A DNA stretch of 64,000 bases from the NCBI GenBank assembly GCA_023433705.1, contig JAEYUC010000014.1, positions 133,241-197,240 of the forward strand. The letters run 5' to 3'. Shown in pieces: positions 17,098 to 26,409 of the stretch. The position numbers were made by a program, and so were the translations under genes. Each line of letters starts with the position of its first letter. Positions within the stretch are counted from its first letter, which is position 1. Below the pieces are notes generated by a model. It saw only the letters and a program-made list of their open reading frames with translations, was not told the DNA's origin and did not search any database. This DNA is from Pseudomonadota bacterium. Its GTDB lineage: Bacteria; Pseudomonadota; Gammaproteobacteria; Steroidobacterales; Steroidobacteraceae.

Positions 17098-17240
17098 GCG
17101 GTCAGACTGCCCGTCGCAGCGTGCAGGAGGGGCAGCCGACATGCCGGTTTTCGCATGGCAACGATAACCTCTCCGCGCACCGCGCGTGGCCGCGCCACTC
17201 TTGACATTCGCCTAACTAACATAGCAACAGAGGGTCTTTC

Positions 17241-17990
17241 GTGAATCGCAGATGGATGTGTTTTCCTGCTCTCGTGGTCGCCGGCTTCGTCGGCCTCCCT
17301 GCGCATGCACAGTGGTCCGGCAAGGCCGAACTGGGACTGCTCTTCAACAGCGGCAACACCGAATCCAAATCCGCGAACTCACGGCTCGACCTGACGCATG
17401 AAGGTTCGAAGTGGCGCAACAATTTCTTCTTCAGCGCGCAGTACGGTGAAAACGCCGAGTTCGCGACCGCCGAGCGTTACGAGGCGCGTTACCAGGCCGA
17501 CTGGAAGATCAGCGGAAAAATGAGCTGGTTCGGACGACTGCGCGCCGAGCAGGATCGCTTCAGCGGATTCGTGTACCAGGCATCGGTCTCGACCGGTGCG
17601 ACCTACAAGTTCATCGACAGCCCGACGACCCAGCTCGATGGCTCGTTCGGTGCCGGTTATCGCCGGTTGCAGTCGCAGACGCTGATCCGTACGGATGCCG
17701 GACAGGTGCTCGATCGCATCAAGGGCGGCGAGGAAGGCGATCCGGTCGCCACGCTCGCGTCGAACTACGAGCACGCGTTCACCGAGAACACCAAGCTGAC
17801 CAACAAGCTGCTCGCCGAAGCGGGCGCGGACAACACCGCGGTGCAAAACGACATCGCGCTCAACGTCAGCATCACCAAGGCTTTCGCGCTGGCCGTTGGC
17901 GTCGGCGTGCGTTACAACACGGACCCACCGCCGCTCGCGAAGAGCACCGATACCGTCACGACGGTGAACCTGGTGTACAACATCTTATGA
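17241..17990 (+). CDS. DUF481 outer-membrane-type protein (YdiY-like)
   Basis: A 249-residue protein with a signal peptide (ALVVAGFVGLPAHA) followed by alternating polar/hydrophobic beta strands ending in an aromatic-containing C-terminal strand (TVNLVYNIL), typical of small outer-membrane beta-barrels. The first mature strands, WSGKAELGLLFNSGNTESKS, are the DUF481 signature. The function is unknown; the E. coli relative YdiY is acid-induced. The GTG start at 17241 has an upstream GAGGG. TTGACA occurs at 17201 but no good -10 follows. The next gene overlaps by 4 bases (ATGA), so the two are translationally coupled. Confidence 0.87.
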   Translation: MNRRWMCFPALVVAGFVGLPAHAQWSGKAELGLLFNSGNTESKSANSRLDLTHEGSKWRNNFFFSAQYGENAEFATAERYEARYQADWKISGKMSWFGRLRAEQDRFSGFVYQASVSTGATYKFIDSPTTQLDGSFGAGYRRLQSQTLIRTDAGQVLDRIKGGEEGDPVATLASNYEHAFTENTKLTNKLLAEAGADNTAVQNDIALNVSITKAFALAVGVGVRYNTDPPPLAKSTDTVTTVNLVYNIL

Positions 17991-18541
17991 GCCGAATCCG
18001 TTACGTGGTGCTGGGCCTGGGCGCGTGCCTCGCGGTGGCGGGGCAGCCCGCGCTGCCGCAGGTCCAGCCACCGGTGTCCGCGCAGCCGACGCAGCCCCAG
18101 ATCGGCAGCAGCGCGAGCATCAAGGTGGGCTCCGGCCCTCACGCGGGCAGATACGATTTCGCGCCGACGCAGGCCTGCGTGATCGCCGCGCTCGGCGACA
18201 AGCCACCGTCGTTGTCGGTGGTGCTGACTTCCGAGAAGGCGTCGTTGTCGCTCGACATGCCGAGCATCGACGAGAAACACGCCAATCAACTGCAGATCGT
18301 GCTCGTCATCGCCGAGCCGGGCGCCGGTCACAAGGGCACGGCGAGCGTCACGTACGAAATCGATACGCGGCCCGATGCCGTGCTCGAGCCGTTCCAGAAA
18401 GCGGAGCGCGCGAACAAGGGCGTGAGCGGCACCGCGACGACGCAGCTTCTCGAAGCACCGGGCATGGCGATGCTGAGCTTCACGGGCGAGACGAAGAGCG
18501 GTGTGAAGCTGTCCGGCGAGATTACCTGCCGAAAAATGTAA
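17987..18541 (+). CDS. Secreted hypothetical protein (184 aa)
   Basis: It starts in an ATGA overlap with the DUF481 gene. The N-terminus has a signal peptide (YVVLGLGACLAVAGQPALPQ) and a short Pro/Gln-rich segment. The mature domain is beta-rich and contains two cysteines (ACVIAAL near residue 65 and ITCRKM at the end), which could pair. I recognise no family. Coupling to a barrel protein suggests a periplasmic partner. The TAA stop abuts a GGGGACA-type repeat. Confidence 0.62.
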   Translation: MSRIRYVVLGLGACLAVAGQPALPQVQPPVSAQPTQPQIGSSASIKVGSGPHAGRYDFAPTQACVIAALGDKPPSLSVVLTSEKASLSLDMPSIDEKHANQLQIVLVIAEPGAGHKGTASVTYEIDTRPDAVLEPFQKAERANKGVSGTATTQLLEAPGMAMLSFTGETKSGVKLSGEITCRKM

Positions 18542-18580
18542 TGGGGACATTCCCCTTTTCGTGGCAAAAGGGGACAGACC
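18542..18580. repeat. GGGGACA-type palindromic repeat
   Basis: CCCCTTTT (18552-18559) and AAAAGGGG (18566-18573) form a hairpin; GGGGA-cat-TCCCC (18543-18555) is an alternative. The trailing GGGGACAGACC matches the arm of the palindrome at 46300. Such sequences resemble REP elements mobilised by REP-associated transposases. It sits directly after a stop codon, where it may act as a terminator. Confidence 0.6.
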
Positions 18581-18688
18581 TCGATTTCTGGCTCGATGTG
18601 TCCCGGCGATTACGGCGTCCGCGTTGACGGCATGGCCGTCGCCCACACGATGGGTTTCGCTGCCGCGAGTGCGCGTCGCCGATGGGGC

Positions 18689-19771
18689 TCATCGAAGCGC
18701 GGCGCGGATCAGCGGTTTCAGGTTCTGCGCGAGCTGCACGGAGAACGGGACCACCCCCGAATCCGACTCCGTCACCTCCATCGCGATGATCGCGTAGTAG
18801 CCGACCTCGCGATCGAACCACGGCGTGAAACCGAACGCGCCGGGTGACGAGATCACCGGGCAATTCGCGGCTTGCGGTGGGCATTCGAGCCAGGCCGCGA
18901 GACCGTAGTGAAAATTCAGGCCGGTATCCGCGATCGGTGAGAAGCCGATTGTCGCGTCCGGATAGGGCTCCGTCGCCTGCGCGTCGAACAGCGCATCACC
19001 GATCAGGCGATTGCCCTGGTCAGTGCCGCGATTGAAATCGAGCGCGAGCAGCCGCGCGTATTCGTTCATCGTGGCGCGCAGTCCGCCGGCGACCAGCGGG
19101 TTGCGGGTGCCGAACACTCCGCGCGGCGCGGTGTAGAACACGAGCTCGGGCCCGAGTCCTAGTGGGGACTTGATCTGCGCAGCGAAGATGTCGTTCCACG
19201 GTGCACCGGTCGCCACTTCCGCCATGCGCGCGGCGACCTGCAGGTGCGTGCTGCCGTAATCGAATCGCGTGCCCGGTGGCGCGACCAGCGGCGCCTGCGA
19301 GATCGCGGTCACGCAATCGGCGAGCTCGATGTTGGGCAGCAGCGTGCACGCCGCCTCGCGTTCCATGCCCGACGTGAACGATAGCAGCTGTCGCAGCGTT
19401 ATCTCGCCTTGTGGACCCGTCCATCCGAGCACCTCTCCGGTGGTGGAATCCAGCGTCAGGTAGCCGTCGGTCACGAGCCGCATGATCACGAGGCCCGCGA
19501 CCATCTTCGACGCGGACGCGACCGCGATGCGCCGGTCGGGCGCGAAATCGCCGTACATCTTCTCGAAACGTTTCACGCCCTGGGCGTCGTAGATCGCGAG
19601 ACCCATTCCAGACAGAGATTGCGACGAGAATGCGGCGCCGGCGGCCCTGTCGACTTCCGCGAATCGATCGGGCGTCGGCACCCCGGGTGGGGCCGGGGAG
19701 TCCGGCTCTCCGCCGCCTCCACAGGCAGCGAGAGCGAGAGTGGCGGTGAACGCGATGCAGTGCCTGCGCAT
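18689..19771 (-). CDS. Lipoprotein serine hydrolase, beta-lactamase class C-like
   Basis: Starting at ATG 19771, the 360-residue protein has a lipoprotein signal peptide with lipobox LAAC followed by GGGG, so it is probably membrane-anchored in the periplasm. The catalytic serine and lysine lie in VASASKMVAG (SxxK), and a tyrosine motif YGST takes the place of YxN; both fit the AmpC/esterase/D-Ala-D-Ala peptidase superfamily. The third K(S/T)G-type box is not evident; SSPGAFGFTPWFD near the C-terminus may be its equivalent. The substrate could be an ester, peptide or beta-lactam. It is divergent from aqpZ. Confidence 0.85.
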   Translation of the reverse strand: MRRHCIAFTATLALAACGGGGEPDSPAPPGVPTPDRFAEVDRAAGAAFSSQSLSGMGLAIYDAQGVKRFEKMYGDFAPDRRIAVASASKMVAGLVIMRLVTDGYLTLDSTTGEVLGWTGPQGEITLRQLLSFTSGMEREAACTLLPNIELADCVTAISQAPLVAPPGTRFDYGSTHLQVAARMAEVATGAPWNDIFAAQIKSPLGLGPELVFYTAPRGVFGTRNPLVAGGLRATMNEYARLLALDFNRGTDQGNRLIGDALFDAQATEPYPDATIGFSPIADTGLNFHYGLAAWLECPPQAANCPVISSPGAFGFTPWFDREVGYYAIIAMEVTESDSGVVPFSVQLAQNLKPLIRAALR

Positions 19772-19860
19772 GGCGGTCAGAACGCGCGGAGTGGTTAGAC
19801 GTTGACCGCGGACCGCGCATTCGACATATTGGCGCCACAACAAGAACGGGGAGAACTTCG

Positions 19861-20550
19861 ATGCCCATCCTCAAGCGTTCGGTCGCGGAATTGTTAGGCA
19901 CGTTCTGGCTGGTCCTGGGCGGCTGCGGCAGTGCGGTGCTGGCCGCCAAATTTCCCGAAGTCGGCATTGGCCTCGTCGGCGTTGCGCTCGCGTTCGGTCT
20001 CACCGTGGTCACGATGGCGTATGCCGTCGGCGGCATCTCCGGGGGACATTTCAATCCCGCGGTCACGCTGGGATTGCTCGCCGGCGGCCGCGTGAAAGCG
20101 GGCGACGTGTTGCCGTACATCGTCGCGCAGGTCATCGGCGCGATACTCGCCGCGTGGTTGCTGGCGTACATCGCGGCCGGCAACGGCTCCGATCCGACCG
20201 CGGGCGGACTCGCGTCGAATGGCTTCGCGGAACATTCGCCGGGCGGCTATTCGCTGGGCGCGGCGTTCGTCACGGAAGTCGTGATGACCTTCTTCTTCCT
20301 GCTGATCATTCTCGGCGCCACCGACGAGCGCGCGCCGAGCGGCTTCGCGCCGCTCGCGATCGGACTCGCGCTGACGCTGATCCACCTGATCAGCATCCCG
20401 GTGACGAACACGTCGGTGAACCCGGCACGCAGCACCGGACCCGCGCTCATCGTGGGTGGATGGGCGTTGAACCAGCTCTGGCTGTTCTGGGTCGCGCCGA
20501 TCCTCGGTGCCGGCTTGGCCGGGGGCTTCTGGCGCTGGCTGAAAAAATGA
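19861..20550 (+). CDS. aqpZ: Aquaporin Z
   Basis: A 229-residue, six-helix water channel of the inner membrane. Both NPA loops are present: SGGHFNPAVT at about residues 60-69 and TNTSVNPARSTGPAL in the second half. The residues expected in a water-selective AqpZ filter are seen: Phe in AFGLTVV, His in LIHLISIP, Thr in TNTSVN and Arg in NPARS. Length and sequence match AqpZ, not the longer GlpF glycerol facilitators. The ATG at 19861 follows a good ribosome binding site (GGGGAG). A hairpin follows 1 base after the stop. Confidence 0.96.
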   Translation: MPILKRSVAELLGTFWLVLGGCGSAVLAAKFPEVGIGLVGVALAFGLTVVTMAYAVGGISGGHFNPAVTLGLLAGGRVKAGDVLPYIVAQVIGAILAAWLLAYIAAGNGSDPTAGGLASNGFAEHSPGGYSLGAAFVTEVVMTFFFLLIILGATDERAPSGFAPLAIGLALTLIHLISIPVTNTSVNPARSTGPALIVGGWALNQLWLFWVAPILGAGLAGGFWRWLKK

Positions 20551-20568
20551 GGGGGCCGGTCGGCCCCC
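20551..20568. terminator. GC hairpin between aqpZ and the converging gene
   Basis: GGGGGCCG (20551-20558) and CGGCCCCC (20561-20568) form a tight 8-bp stem with a two-base loop. There is no T-run, so termination strength is uncertain, but the position between converging genes fits. Confidence 0.5.
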
Positions 20569-20589
20569 TGCGAGCGGATTCGTAGCGCG

Positions 20590-20937
20590 TCAGTCCTTGT
20601 CCTTGGAGGCGGCGCGCGTCCCCGCGCAATGTTCGTTCCACGCGTCCGCGAAGCGATCGTTGCCGACGCTGCTTCGCAACACCTTGTCGCCCTGCACGAC
20701 CGCCTTCGACTTCGACATGCCGCCGCTGTTGTTAGGGCCGCGATAGTCGATGCATGCAACGCCGTCGTCGGTCATGCGAACGTTTTCCACGTCGATGGCG
20801 CCCTTGCCTCCGAGCGAAGCCCTGAGGGTCTCGACGGCGGTGGTGGACGCGTCGCTGCTCGCGGGAGTCTCGGCGAGCGCGCTGCTCAGGGGGACGACCA
20901 CGATCGCGGACGCAATGAGTCGTTTCAATGTATCCAT
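20590..20937 (-). CDS. Small secreted hypothetical protein (115 aa)
   Basis: I start it at ATG 20937, which has GGTGGA upstream. The N-terminus is a signal peptide (LIASAIVVVPLSSALA). The mature region is short and polar, has two cysteines (VACIDYR and NEHCAGT) that could form a disulfide, and ends in a Lys/Asp-rich tail. GVACIDYRGPNNSGG recalls small periplasmic proteins of unknown function; I assign no family. It converges on aqpZ. Confidence 0.62.
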   Translation of the reverse strand: MDTLKRLIASAIVVVPLSSALAETPASSDASTTAVETLRASLGGKGAIDVENVRMTDDGVACIDYRGPNNSGGMSKSKAVVQGDKVLRSSVGNDRFADAWNEHCAGTRAASKDKD

Positions 20938-21241
20938 GTGTTCCACCCGGGGTTGGGAGAAAGTCACCCGCGCTGGGCGGGACCGGTTCGCGATTTTCCG
21001 GCAGACACCTGGCCTGCCATAGGCGAATGGGCCATCGCCTCATGTCGGACTAACTTGGCATTTGCGCATTTCGTCGGAGCGCGAAGTCGGCAGGTACCGC
21101 GCATGGGCGTCGGAGTCGCGGCATATGTCCAATCAGGCGCGCGCAGCGCTCCGGGCGCAACAGAATCCGCGTCTCAGTTTCCGCAGGCGCGGCATTTGAC
21201 ACCGCGATTATCGAGTACTCGCACTAGGTGTTTTCCTGACC
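20938..21241. other. Intergenic stretch with a possible promoter
   Basis: About 300 bases between divergent genes without a credible reading frame. TTGACA occurs at 21196-21201, facing the gene at 21242, but no convincing -10 box lies 16-18 bases on. Nothing else stands out. Confidence 0.4.
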
Positions 21242-21718
21242 ATGAATAACCTGCAAGACATGTCAGCGGTATCCATCAAGGAAACGCGTCACCTGGTGTT
21301 CGGCCTGCCGACCGTGCTCGATGCCGTGCTGCAGTCCGATCGCCGTGCGCATGGGCCACTGTCGCGAGGTGAAATCGTGCAGGCCGAACTCGTCCATGGC
21401 ACGCGGGGCAGGGACGGAATGGACGTCGCGGTGCGCGCTCCCGAGGATCGCGTGATCGAGTGGCGGCACTACGACGTGAGCGAACTCGCCGCCGCGCTCA
21501 TCAACTACTGCCGCGCGAAACGCATTCCGCTGCCATACGCCGGAGAGAAGTCGCTGGCGATCACCAGCCAGGGTGCTTCGTTCTCGATCCAGAACACGGT
21601 CAATGTCGATCCGCGCGCGAAGGTGGAGGCCGACCTCTCCGGCCGGCCGCTGCGTTACGCGAAAGGTTACGAGCCTTACGCGCTGACGCCATCGTCGAGC
21701 AGCAATCTCGAGATCTGA
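21242..21718 (+). CDS. Hypothetical cytoplasmic protein (158 aa)
   Basis: The protein has no signal peptide or membrane segment. It is a balanced alpha/beta chain with a central segment VIEWRHYDVSELAAALINY and a C-terminus ending in a serine run (TPSSSSNLEI). I recognise no domain. It begins at the first ATG of the frame (MNNLQDM); a second ATG seven codons in (MSAVSIK) is also possible. It converges on the TonB-domain gene with a 46-base gap. Confidence 0.6.
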   Translation: MNNLQDMSAVSIKETRHLVFGLPTVLDAVLQSDRRAHGPLSRGEIVQAELVHGTRGRDGMDVAVRAPEDRVIEWRHYDVSELAAALINYCRAKRIPLPYAGEKSLAITSQGASFSIQNTVNVDPRAKVEADLSGRPLRYAKGYEPYALTPSSSSNLEI

Positions 21719-21764
21719 TTGGTGAAGGGAAGGTCGCGGAGCGCGACCCTCCCTGCCGGATTGA

Positions 21765-22484
21765 CTATCTACCCGCGGTCGCCGTTTCCCTGCCGGGCTG
21801 GGATCCGTCGAGCGTCGGGACGAGCACCTCGCTGTAGTAGAGCTTCAGCTCGTCCTTCTCGCAGCGATCGACGATCTTCTGCAGTGCGTTGGGCCAGGCG
21901 TCCCAGAACTTTTCCTCGACTTCCTCGGACACCTGCTTCGAGGTCATGTACATGCGCGCGGAAACGTAGGGCATCACCTCGAGGCTGGCGTCGCGAATGC
22001 CGGCGCCTGCGCGCATGCGCTGAATTTCCCACAGGAAATCCGCGCACATGAGTTTGCGCACGCGCTCGGTCTCGTTCGCGATCGGCGGCGGCTTGAGCGT
22101 GATCTTGACCACCTTGCGCGAGCCGCGGCGGAACATGTTCACCGTGGCGCGCACGGTGCTGGCGACCGGGTTGCCCTTCATGTCGAGTCCGGGCAGGAAT
22201 TTCCGGTCGCGCATGTACGCGGCGGCGACCCTGTCGGCGTCCAGGTTGCCGGTCGAATCGCTGACGACCACGTTGCTCACGCTGCCGTCCGGCTCGACGA
22301 ACACGTCGACGGGCACCGAGTAGTCCTCGGGAAGATCGGGCCGGTTGTGGGATTGCTCGGCCTTGCCGCCTTCGAGCATGAGGACGGGCTGGATGGGACC
22401 AATCTGGGCCAGGGCGGGTCCGGCCACCAGAAGGGCTACATAACTACACAGCGCAAAAACGCGCCGGAATTCGACGGTTTTCAT
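21765..22484 (-). CDS. TonB C-terminal-like domain protein, secreted
   Basis: From ATG 22484 the product has 239 residues, with a signal peptide (LCSYVALLVAGPALA). Residues about 50-130 resemble the TonB C-terminal fold (YSVPVDVFVEPDGSVSNVVVSDSTG, then a DRVAAAYMRDRKFLP segment), the pattern of TonB-family mean-sequence proteins. It lacks the N-terminal membrane anchor and Pro-rich spacer of true TonB, so it is more likely a soluble periplasmic relative than an energy transducer. The C-terminal half is helical and charged, without a known domain. A longer upstream start is possible but would hide the signal peptide. Confidence 0.68.
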   Translation of the reverse strand: MKTVEFRRVFALCSYVALLVAGPALAQIGPIQPVLMLEGGKAEQSHNRPDLPEDYSVPVDVFVEPDGSVSNVVVSDSTGNLDADRVAAAYMRDRKFLPGLDMKGNPVASTVRATVNMFRRGSRKVVKITLKPPPIANETERVRKLMCADFLWEIQRMRAGAGIRDASLEVMPYVSARMYMTSKQVSEEVEEKFWDAWPNALQKIVDRCEKDELKLYYSEVLVPTLDGSQPGRETATAGR

Positions 22485-22618
22485 GGAGCCGAAGTTAGGC
22501 CCCGGAGCCGTCCACGCCAATTGGAAAGCCCGCGTTTTGTGCGGTGCCTGCGAAGTCATGCCGCGGAATGTGATCCACGGATTACGGGCACGATGATCTG
22601 GTAAATCGCGGCGCTACG

Positions 22619-23899
22619 TCAGCGCGCGGGTGACGCCTCGAACAGCGCGCGCCTGGGCTCCACGAACGCCCAGCACAACGCGCCCACGATGAACAGGCCG
22701 CCCAGCAGGTAGAACGGCACGTTCCAGTCGCCTAACAATGTGACGGAATAACCCACCACCGGCTGGCTCAGGATGGCCGCGATCTGGCCGGAGGTGTTCA
22801 TCGTCGCGCCAACCGTCGCGGAATGCTCGCGGCCGATGTCGACGCAGGTGCTCCACGCGGGCGCGGTAGTGAGCATGCAGGTGGCCGCCGCGAGCGCGAT
22901 CAAAACCGCGGCGAGCACCGGTTGGTTCGAGAGGGCCGCCGCGAAGATGAACACCGCGGCCAGCGCGTAACCCACGATTCCCGGTGTGCGCCGTCCGACG
23001 GTGACGCCGAAGCGGCGCGTAAACCGATCCGACCAGAATCCGCCGAGGAACTGCGTCGCGATCGAGAGGAACAGCGGCAGCGAAGCGACGATGCCGAGCT
23101 GTGTCTTCTCGAAGCCATGCTCCTTCATCAGGTAGGTAGGCAGCCACGTGATGCAGAAGTAGAACGTGGCGCAATTCGGCATGTAGAGCAGGCACAGCAG
23201 CAGTACGTTGCGCTCGCGCAGCAGGCCGCGCCAGTAGGCCCAGCCGCGCGGATGCTCCGCCTCGGGCGGCCGGTCCGCGACGATCAGCGCGCGTTCGGCC
23301 TCGTTGGTCTCGGGATGATCGGTGGGCTCGTCGCGGAACCACCGGTGCCAGATCACGACCCACACGAAGCCGACGAGGCCGAACGCCACGAGGATCTGAC
23401 GCCACGTGAACAGCGGCAGCAGCGCCGTCACCGCGATGGTGGTGACGGCGCCCGCGCTGTACGCACCCGCGAAGAAGATTCCCTTGGCCGTGCCGCGCTC
23501 GCGGAACGGGATCCAGCGCGACATGACGCGCGCGACGCAGGGCCACGCGCCGGCCTCGCCCATGCCGAACAGGAAACGCGTCGCCAGCAGCGAAGCGTAG
23601 TTCCACGCGCCGGCCGTGGCGATCGTGAACACGGACCACCAGCTCACGATGCGCGTGAGCACGTTCTTTGCGCCGCGGCTGTCGGCCCAGCGCGCGGTCG
23701 GTACCTCGAAGATCGCGTACGCGAGGATGAAGCTGAAGAACACCCAGCTCATCTGCGCTTCGTCGAGCCCGAACTCCGCGGAGATCGACGGCGCCATGGC
23801 GCCGATACACGCGCGGTCGAGGTACGTGACCATCGCGAGCGTGACCATGAAGCCGATGACTTTGAAACGCGCTCGCGTCGGCCGGGTGTATACGGTCAA
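22619..23899 (-). CDS. MFS transporter, anion:cation symporter (ACS) family
   Basis: A 426-residue, twelve-helix major facilitator. The N-terminal VTYLDRACIGAMAPSIS and the helix 4-5 segment SRWIPFRERGTAKGIFFAG are signatures of the ACS family (galactonate, glucarate, phthalate and similar organic anion symporters). A hydrophilic central loop (about residues 195-225) separates the two halves. The substrate is probably an organic acid or sugar acid; no catabolic genes are adjacent to name it. The gene is divergent from lemA with an 82-base gap. Confidence 0.9.
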   Translation of the reverse strand: MTVYTRPTRARFKVIGFMVTLAMVTYLDRACIGAMAPSISAEFGLDEAQMSWVFFSFILAYAIFEVPTARWADSRGAKNVLTRIVSWWSVFTIATAGAWNYASLLATRFLFGMGEAGAWPCVARVMSRWIPFRERGTAKGIFFAGAYSAGAVTTIAVTALLPLFTWRQILVAFGLVGFVWVVIWHRWFRDEPTDHPETNEAERALIVADRPPEAEHPRGWAYWRGLLRERNVLLLCLLYMPNCATFYFCITWLPTYLMKEHGFEKTQLGIVASLPLFLSIATQFLGGFWSDRFTRRFGVTVGRRTPGIVGYALAAVFIFAAALSNQPVLAAVLIALAAATCMLTTAPAWSTCVDIGREHSATVGATMNTSGQIAAILSQPVVGYSVTLLGDWNVPFYLLGGLFIVGALCWAFVEPRRALFEASPAR

Positions 23900-23981
23900 G
23901 ATTGATTCCCCCCGCGGCTAGTAATCTCACAAACACCGGCACGAAGGAAGCGTTCCGTTCCGTGGGTGTTAGCATGTCGAA

Positions 23982-24530
23982 ATGGTGATCGTCCTCGCTG
24001 TCATCGCCGTGGCGCTCGTGTGGGCCGCGGTGTCGTACAACCTGCTGGTCCGCGACCGCAATCGAGTCGCGCAGGGCTGGAGCGACGTCGACGTGCAGCT
24101 CCTGCGCCGCCACGAGCTCATCCCGCGCCTGGTCGAGCTCGTCAAGGGTTACGCCGGGTACGAGCGCGCGCTGCTGTCGAATCTCGCGGAGCTGCGCGCT
24201 CAGGGAGCGGCGGAAAAATCGCCGCGTCCGCGCGGTGAAGTGGAGAAATCCGTCGGCGACGGCATGCACCGCCTCGTCGCGCTCGTGGAGGCGTATCCCG
24301 ATCTCAAGGCGAACCAGAACTTCCTCGACCTGCAGCGCAAGCTCGCCGACACCGAGAACCAGATCCAGTACGCGCGCCGCTTCTACAACGGCGCCGTCAA
24401 CCTCTATAACAATCGCATCCAGCGAGTTCCGGACCTCGTGATCGCGCGGATGTTCGGCTTCAAGGAGGCCGAGTTCTTCGAGCTCGAGGATGAAGCGCAG
24501 GCTCAGGCGCCCGGAGTCGCATTGTCGTGA
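23982..24530 (+). CDS. LemA family protein
   Basis: A 182-residue protein with one N-terminal membrane helix (VIVLAVIAVALVWAAV) and a helical-bundle body. Family blocks visible: SYNLLVRDRNRVAQGWSDVD, the RRHELIPRLVELVKGY motif, LVALVEAYPDLKANQNFLDL and the C-terminal ENQIQYARRFYNGAVNLYNN. LemA proteins are membrane-associated and of unknown function, typically beside a DUF2207 or TPM-domain gene, as here. The stop codon is 8 bases before the ATG of the next gene, so they form an operon. Confidence 0.93.
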   Translation: MVIVLAVIAVALVWAAVSYNLLVRDRNRVAQGWSDVDVQLLRRHELIPRLVELVKGYAGYERALLSNLAELRAQGAAEKSPRPRGEVEKSVGDGMHRLVALVEAYPDLKANQNFLDLQRKLADTENQIQYARRFYNGAVNLYNNRIQRVPDLVIARMFGFKEAEFFELEDEAQAQAPGVALS

Positions 24531-24538
24531 GGCATCTC

Positions 24539-26401
24539 ATGCGCTTTGCGCGAATCATCGCGCTCGCCGTCGCGGCATGGATCTGCGCGACGCCTGCGAT
24601 GGCCGACGAACGCATCCTCTCCTTCGACAGCGAGATAACCGTGCGGCCCGACGGCACGCTGGCCGTGCGCGAGACGATCCGCGTGCGCGCGGAGGGCGAC
24701 AAGATCCGCCGTGGAATCTACCGCGAGTTCCCGACTATCTACCCTGCAAAGGACGGTCGGCGGATCGTCGTCGGTTTCGCGTTCGACTCCGCCACGCGCG
24801 ATGGCGCGTCCGAGCCATGGCGGCTGGAGCAGGTCGGAAACGGCGTACGCGTCTATCTCGGCAGCGCGCGGGTCATATTGCCTCGCGGCGAATACACGTA
24901 CGTGCTCGACTATCGCACCGACCGGCAGATGGGCTTCTTCGCCGACCACGACGAGCTCTACTGGAACGTGACGGGGCAGGGCTGGGTCCTGCCGATGGAC
25001 CGCGTGACCGCCACGGTGAAATTGCCGGCGGATATTCCGCGAGAGGACCTGCGCCTCGAGGCCTACACCGGATCGGAACGCAACGAAGGCCGCGACTACA
25101 CCGCGCAGGCGACGGCGGAAGGCGCGCGTTTCGCGGTAACGCGCGGGTTGCGGCCAAACGAGGGCCTCACCATCGTCGCGATGTGGCCCAAGGGATTCAT
25201 CACCACCGCGGTCGAGAATGCACTGCCGCCCACGCCTGTCCAGGCTGCGAGTCCCGGCTACGACTACGACCACGACGCGGGTGGGCCCGCGCAGCAACAC
25301 TGGAGCTCACCCGCGGAAGCCATGCTCGAGCGCGAATTGCCCAAGGACAATCGCGCGGCGTGGATCGCGCTCATCGGTCTCGCGCTGCTGCTGACTTACT
25401 ACTACCTCGTCTGGGACAAGGTCGGCCGGGATCCGCCCGGGCGCGTGATCATTCCCGAGTACGAGATGCCCGACAAACAATCCGCGGCGTCGATGCGCTA
25501 TCTGATGCGCATGAAATACGACGACGAATGTTTCGCCGCCAGCGTGCTGAGTCTCGCGGTGAAGGGTTACCTGCGCATCGAGCAGAACGACGGCATCCTC
25601 GGCATCGGCCGCAAGTACACATTGGTGAAGGAAACCGCCGGAGAGCAGAAGCCCCTGTCGGCCGACGAACTCGCGCTGCATTCGGCCCTTTTCCGGCACG
25701 ACAACCGGCTGGTGCTGGAGCAGTCGAATCACTCCAGGGTGAGCCGCGCGCGAGCCGCGCATTACTCGTCGCTCAAGAGCCAGTACTCGAACAGCTTCTT
25801 CCGCATCAACGGCGGCTGGCATGCGCTCGGCATCGTGATGAGCCTGGTCGTGGCCGTGTCGTCCCTCATCTGGCCGGGAACCACGGGGTTCTGGCCGACG
25901 TGGTACCTGGTGACGCCCCTGGGCTGGCTCACGCTCCTCGCCGTGATCGCCGCGCTGGTCGCGAACGGCGTGTTCGGCAAGCTGCTCAAGGCGCCGACCG
26001 TGGTCGGCCAGGCCGCGATGGATCACATCCGCGGATTCAAGGCGTACCTCGAAGTCGCCGAGGGCGAGGAGCTGAAGCGCATCCAGGGTCCGCCGCCGCC
26101 GAAGATGACCGCGCAGGTCTACGAGACCTATCTACCCGCCGCGCTCGCGCTCGACGTCGAGCAGCGCTGGGCGGAGAAGTTCGCGCGGGTGCTCGACATC
26201 CAGGATCCGAACTACCGCCCCGCCTGGTACGCGGGATCGGGATGGAATCCGGCCAGGGTCGCGAGCTTTTCCTCGGGGCTCGGCTCGTCGCTGTCGAGCG
26301 CGATCTCCTCCTCGTCGCAGGCGCCGGGCTCGAAGTCCGGCGGGGGAGGCGGCGGGCGCGTGGGCGGCGGTGGCGGCGGTGGCGGCGGCGGAGGCTGGTA
26401 A
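24539..26401 (+). CDS. DUF2207 membrane protein with Gly-rich tail
   Basis: A signal peptide is followed by a DUF2207 domain (ITVRPDGTLAVRETIRVRAEG, RGIYREFPTIY). Membrane helices lie near WIALIGLALLLTYYYLVW and in a pair around residues 440-480 (LGIVMSLVVAVSSLIWPG, LGWLTLLAVIAALVANG). The cytoplasmic part contains VYETYLPAALALDVEQRW, and the protein ends in a long glycine run with a final Trp, a family hallmark. ATG 24539 has GAGG at an ideal distance; a GTG at 24527 overlapping the lemA stop is an alternative. It is always paired with LemA; a role in envelope stress or membrane protein control is suspected but unproven. Confidence 0.9.
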   Translation: MRFARIIALAVAAWICATPAMADERILSFDSEITVRPDGTLAVRETIRVRAEGDKIRRGIYREFPTIYPAKDGRRIVVGFAFDSATRDGASEPWRLEQVGNGVRVYLGSARVILPRGEYTYVLDYRTDRQMGFFADHDELYWNVTGQGWVLPMDRVTATVKLPADIPREDLRLEAYTGSERNEGRDYTAQATAEGARFAVTRGLRPNEGLTIVAMWPKGFITTAVENALPPTPVQAASPGYDYDHDAGGPAQQHWSSPAEAMLERELPKDNRAAWIALIGLALLLTYYYLVWDKVGRDPPGRVIIPEYEMPDKQSAASMRYLMRMKYDDECFAASVLSLAVKGYLRIEQNDGILGIGRKYTLVKETAGEQKPLSADELALHSALFRHDNRLVLEQSNHSRVSRARAAHYSSLKSQYSNSFFRINGGWHALGIVMSLVVAVSSLIWPGTTGFWPTWYLVTPLGWLTLLAVIAALVANGVFGKLLKAPTVVGQAAMDHIRGFKAYLEVAEGEELKRIQGPPPPKMTAQVYETYLPAALALDVEQRWAEKFARVLDIQDPNYRPAWYAGSGWNPARVASFSSGLGSSLSSAISSSSQAPGSKSGGGGGGRVGGGGGGGGGGGW

Positions 26402-26409
26402 ACCAAGAC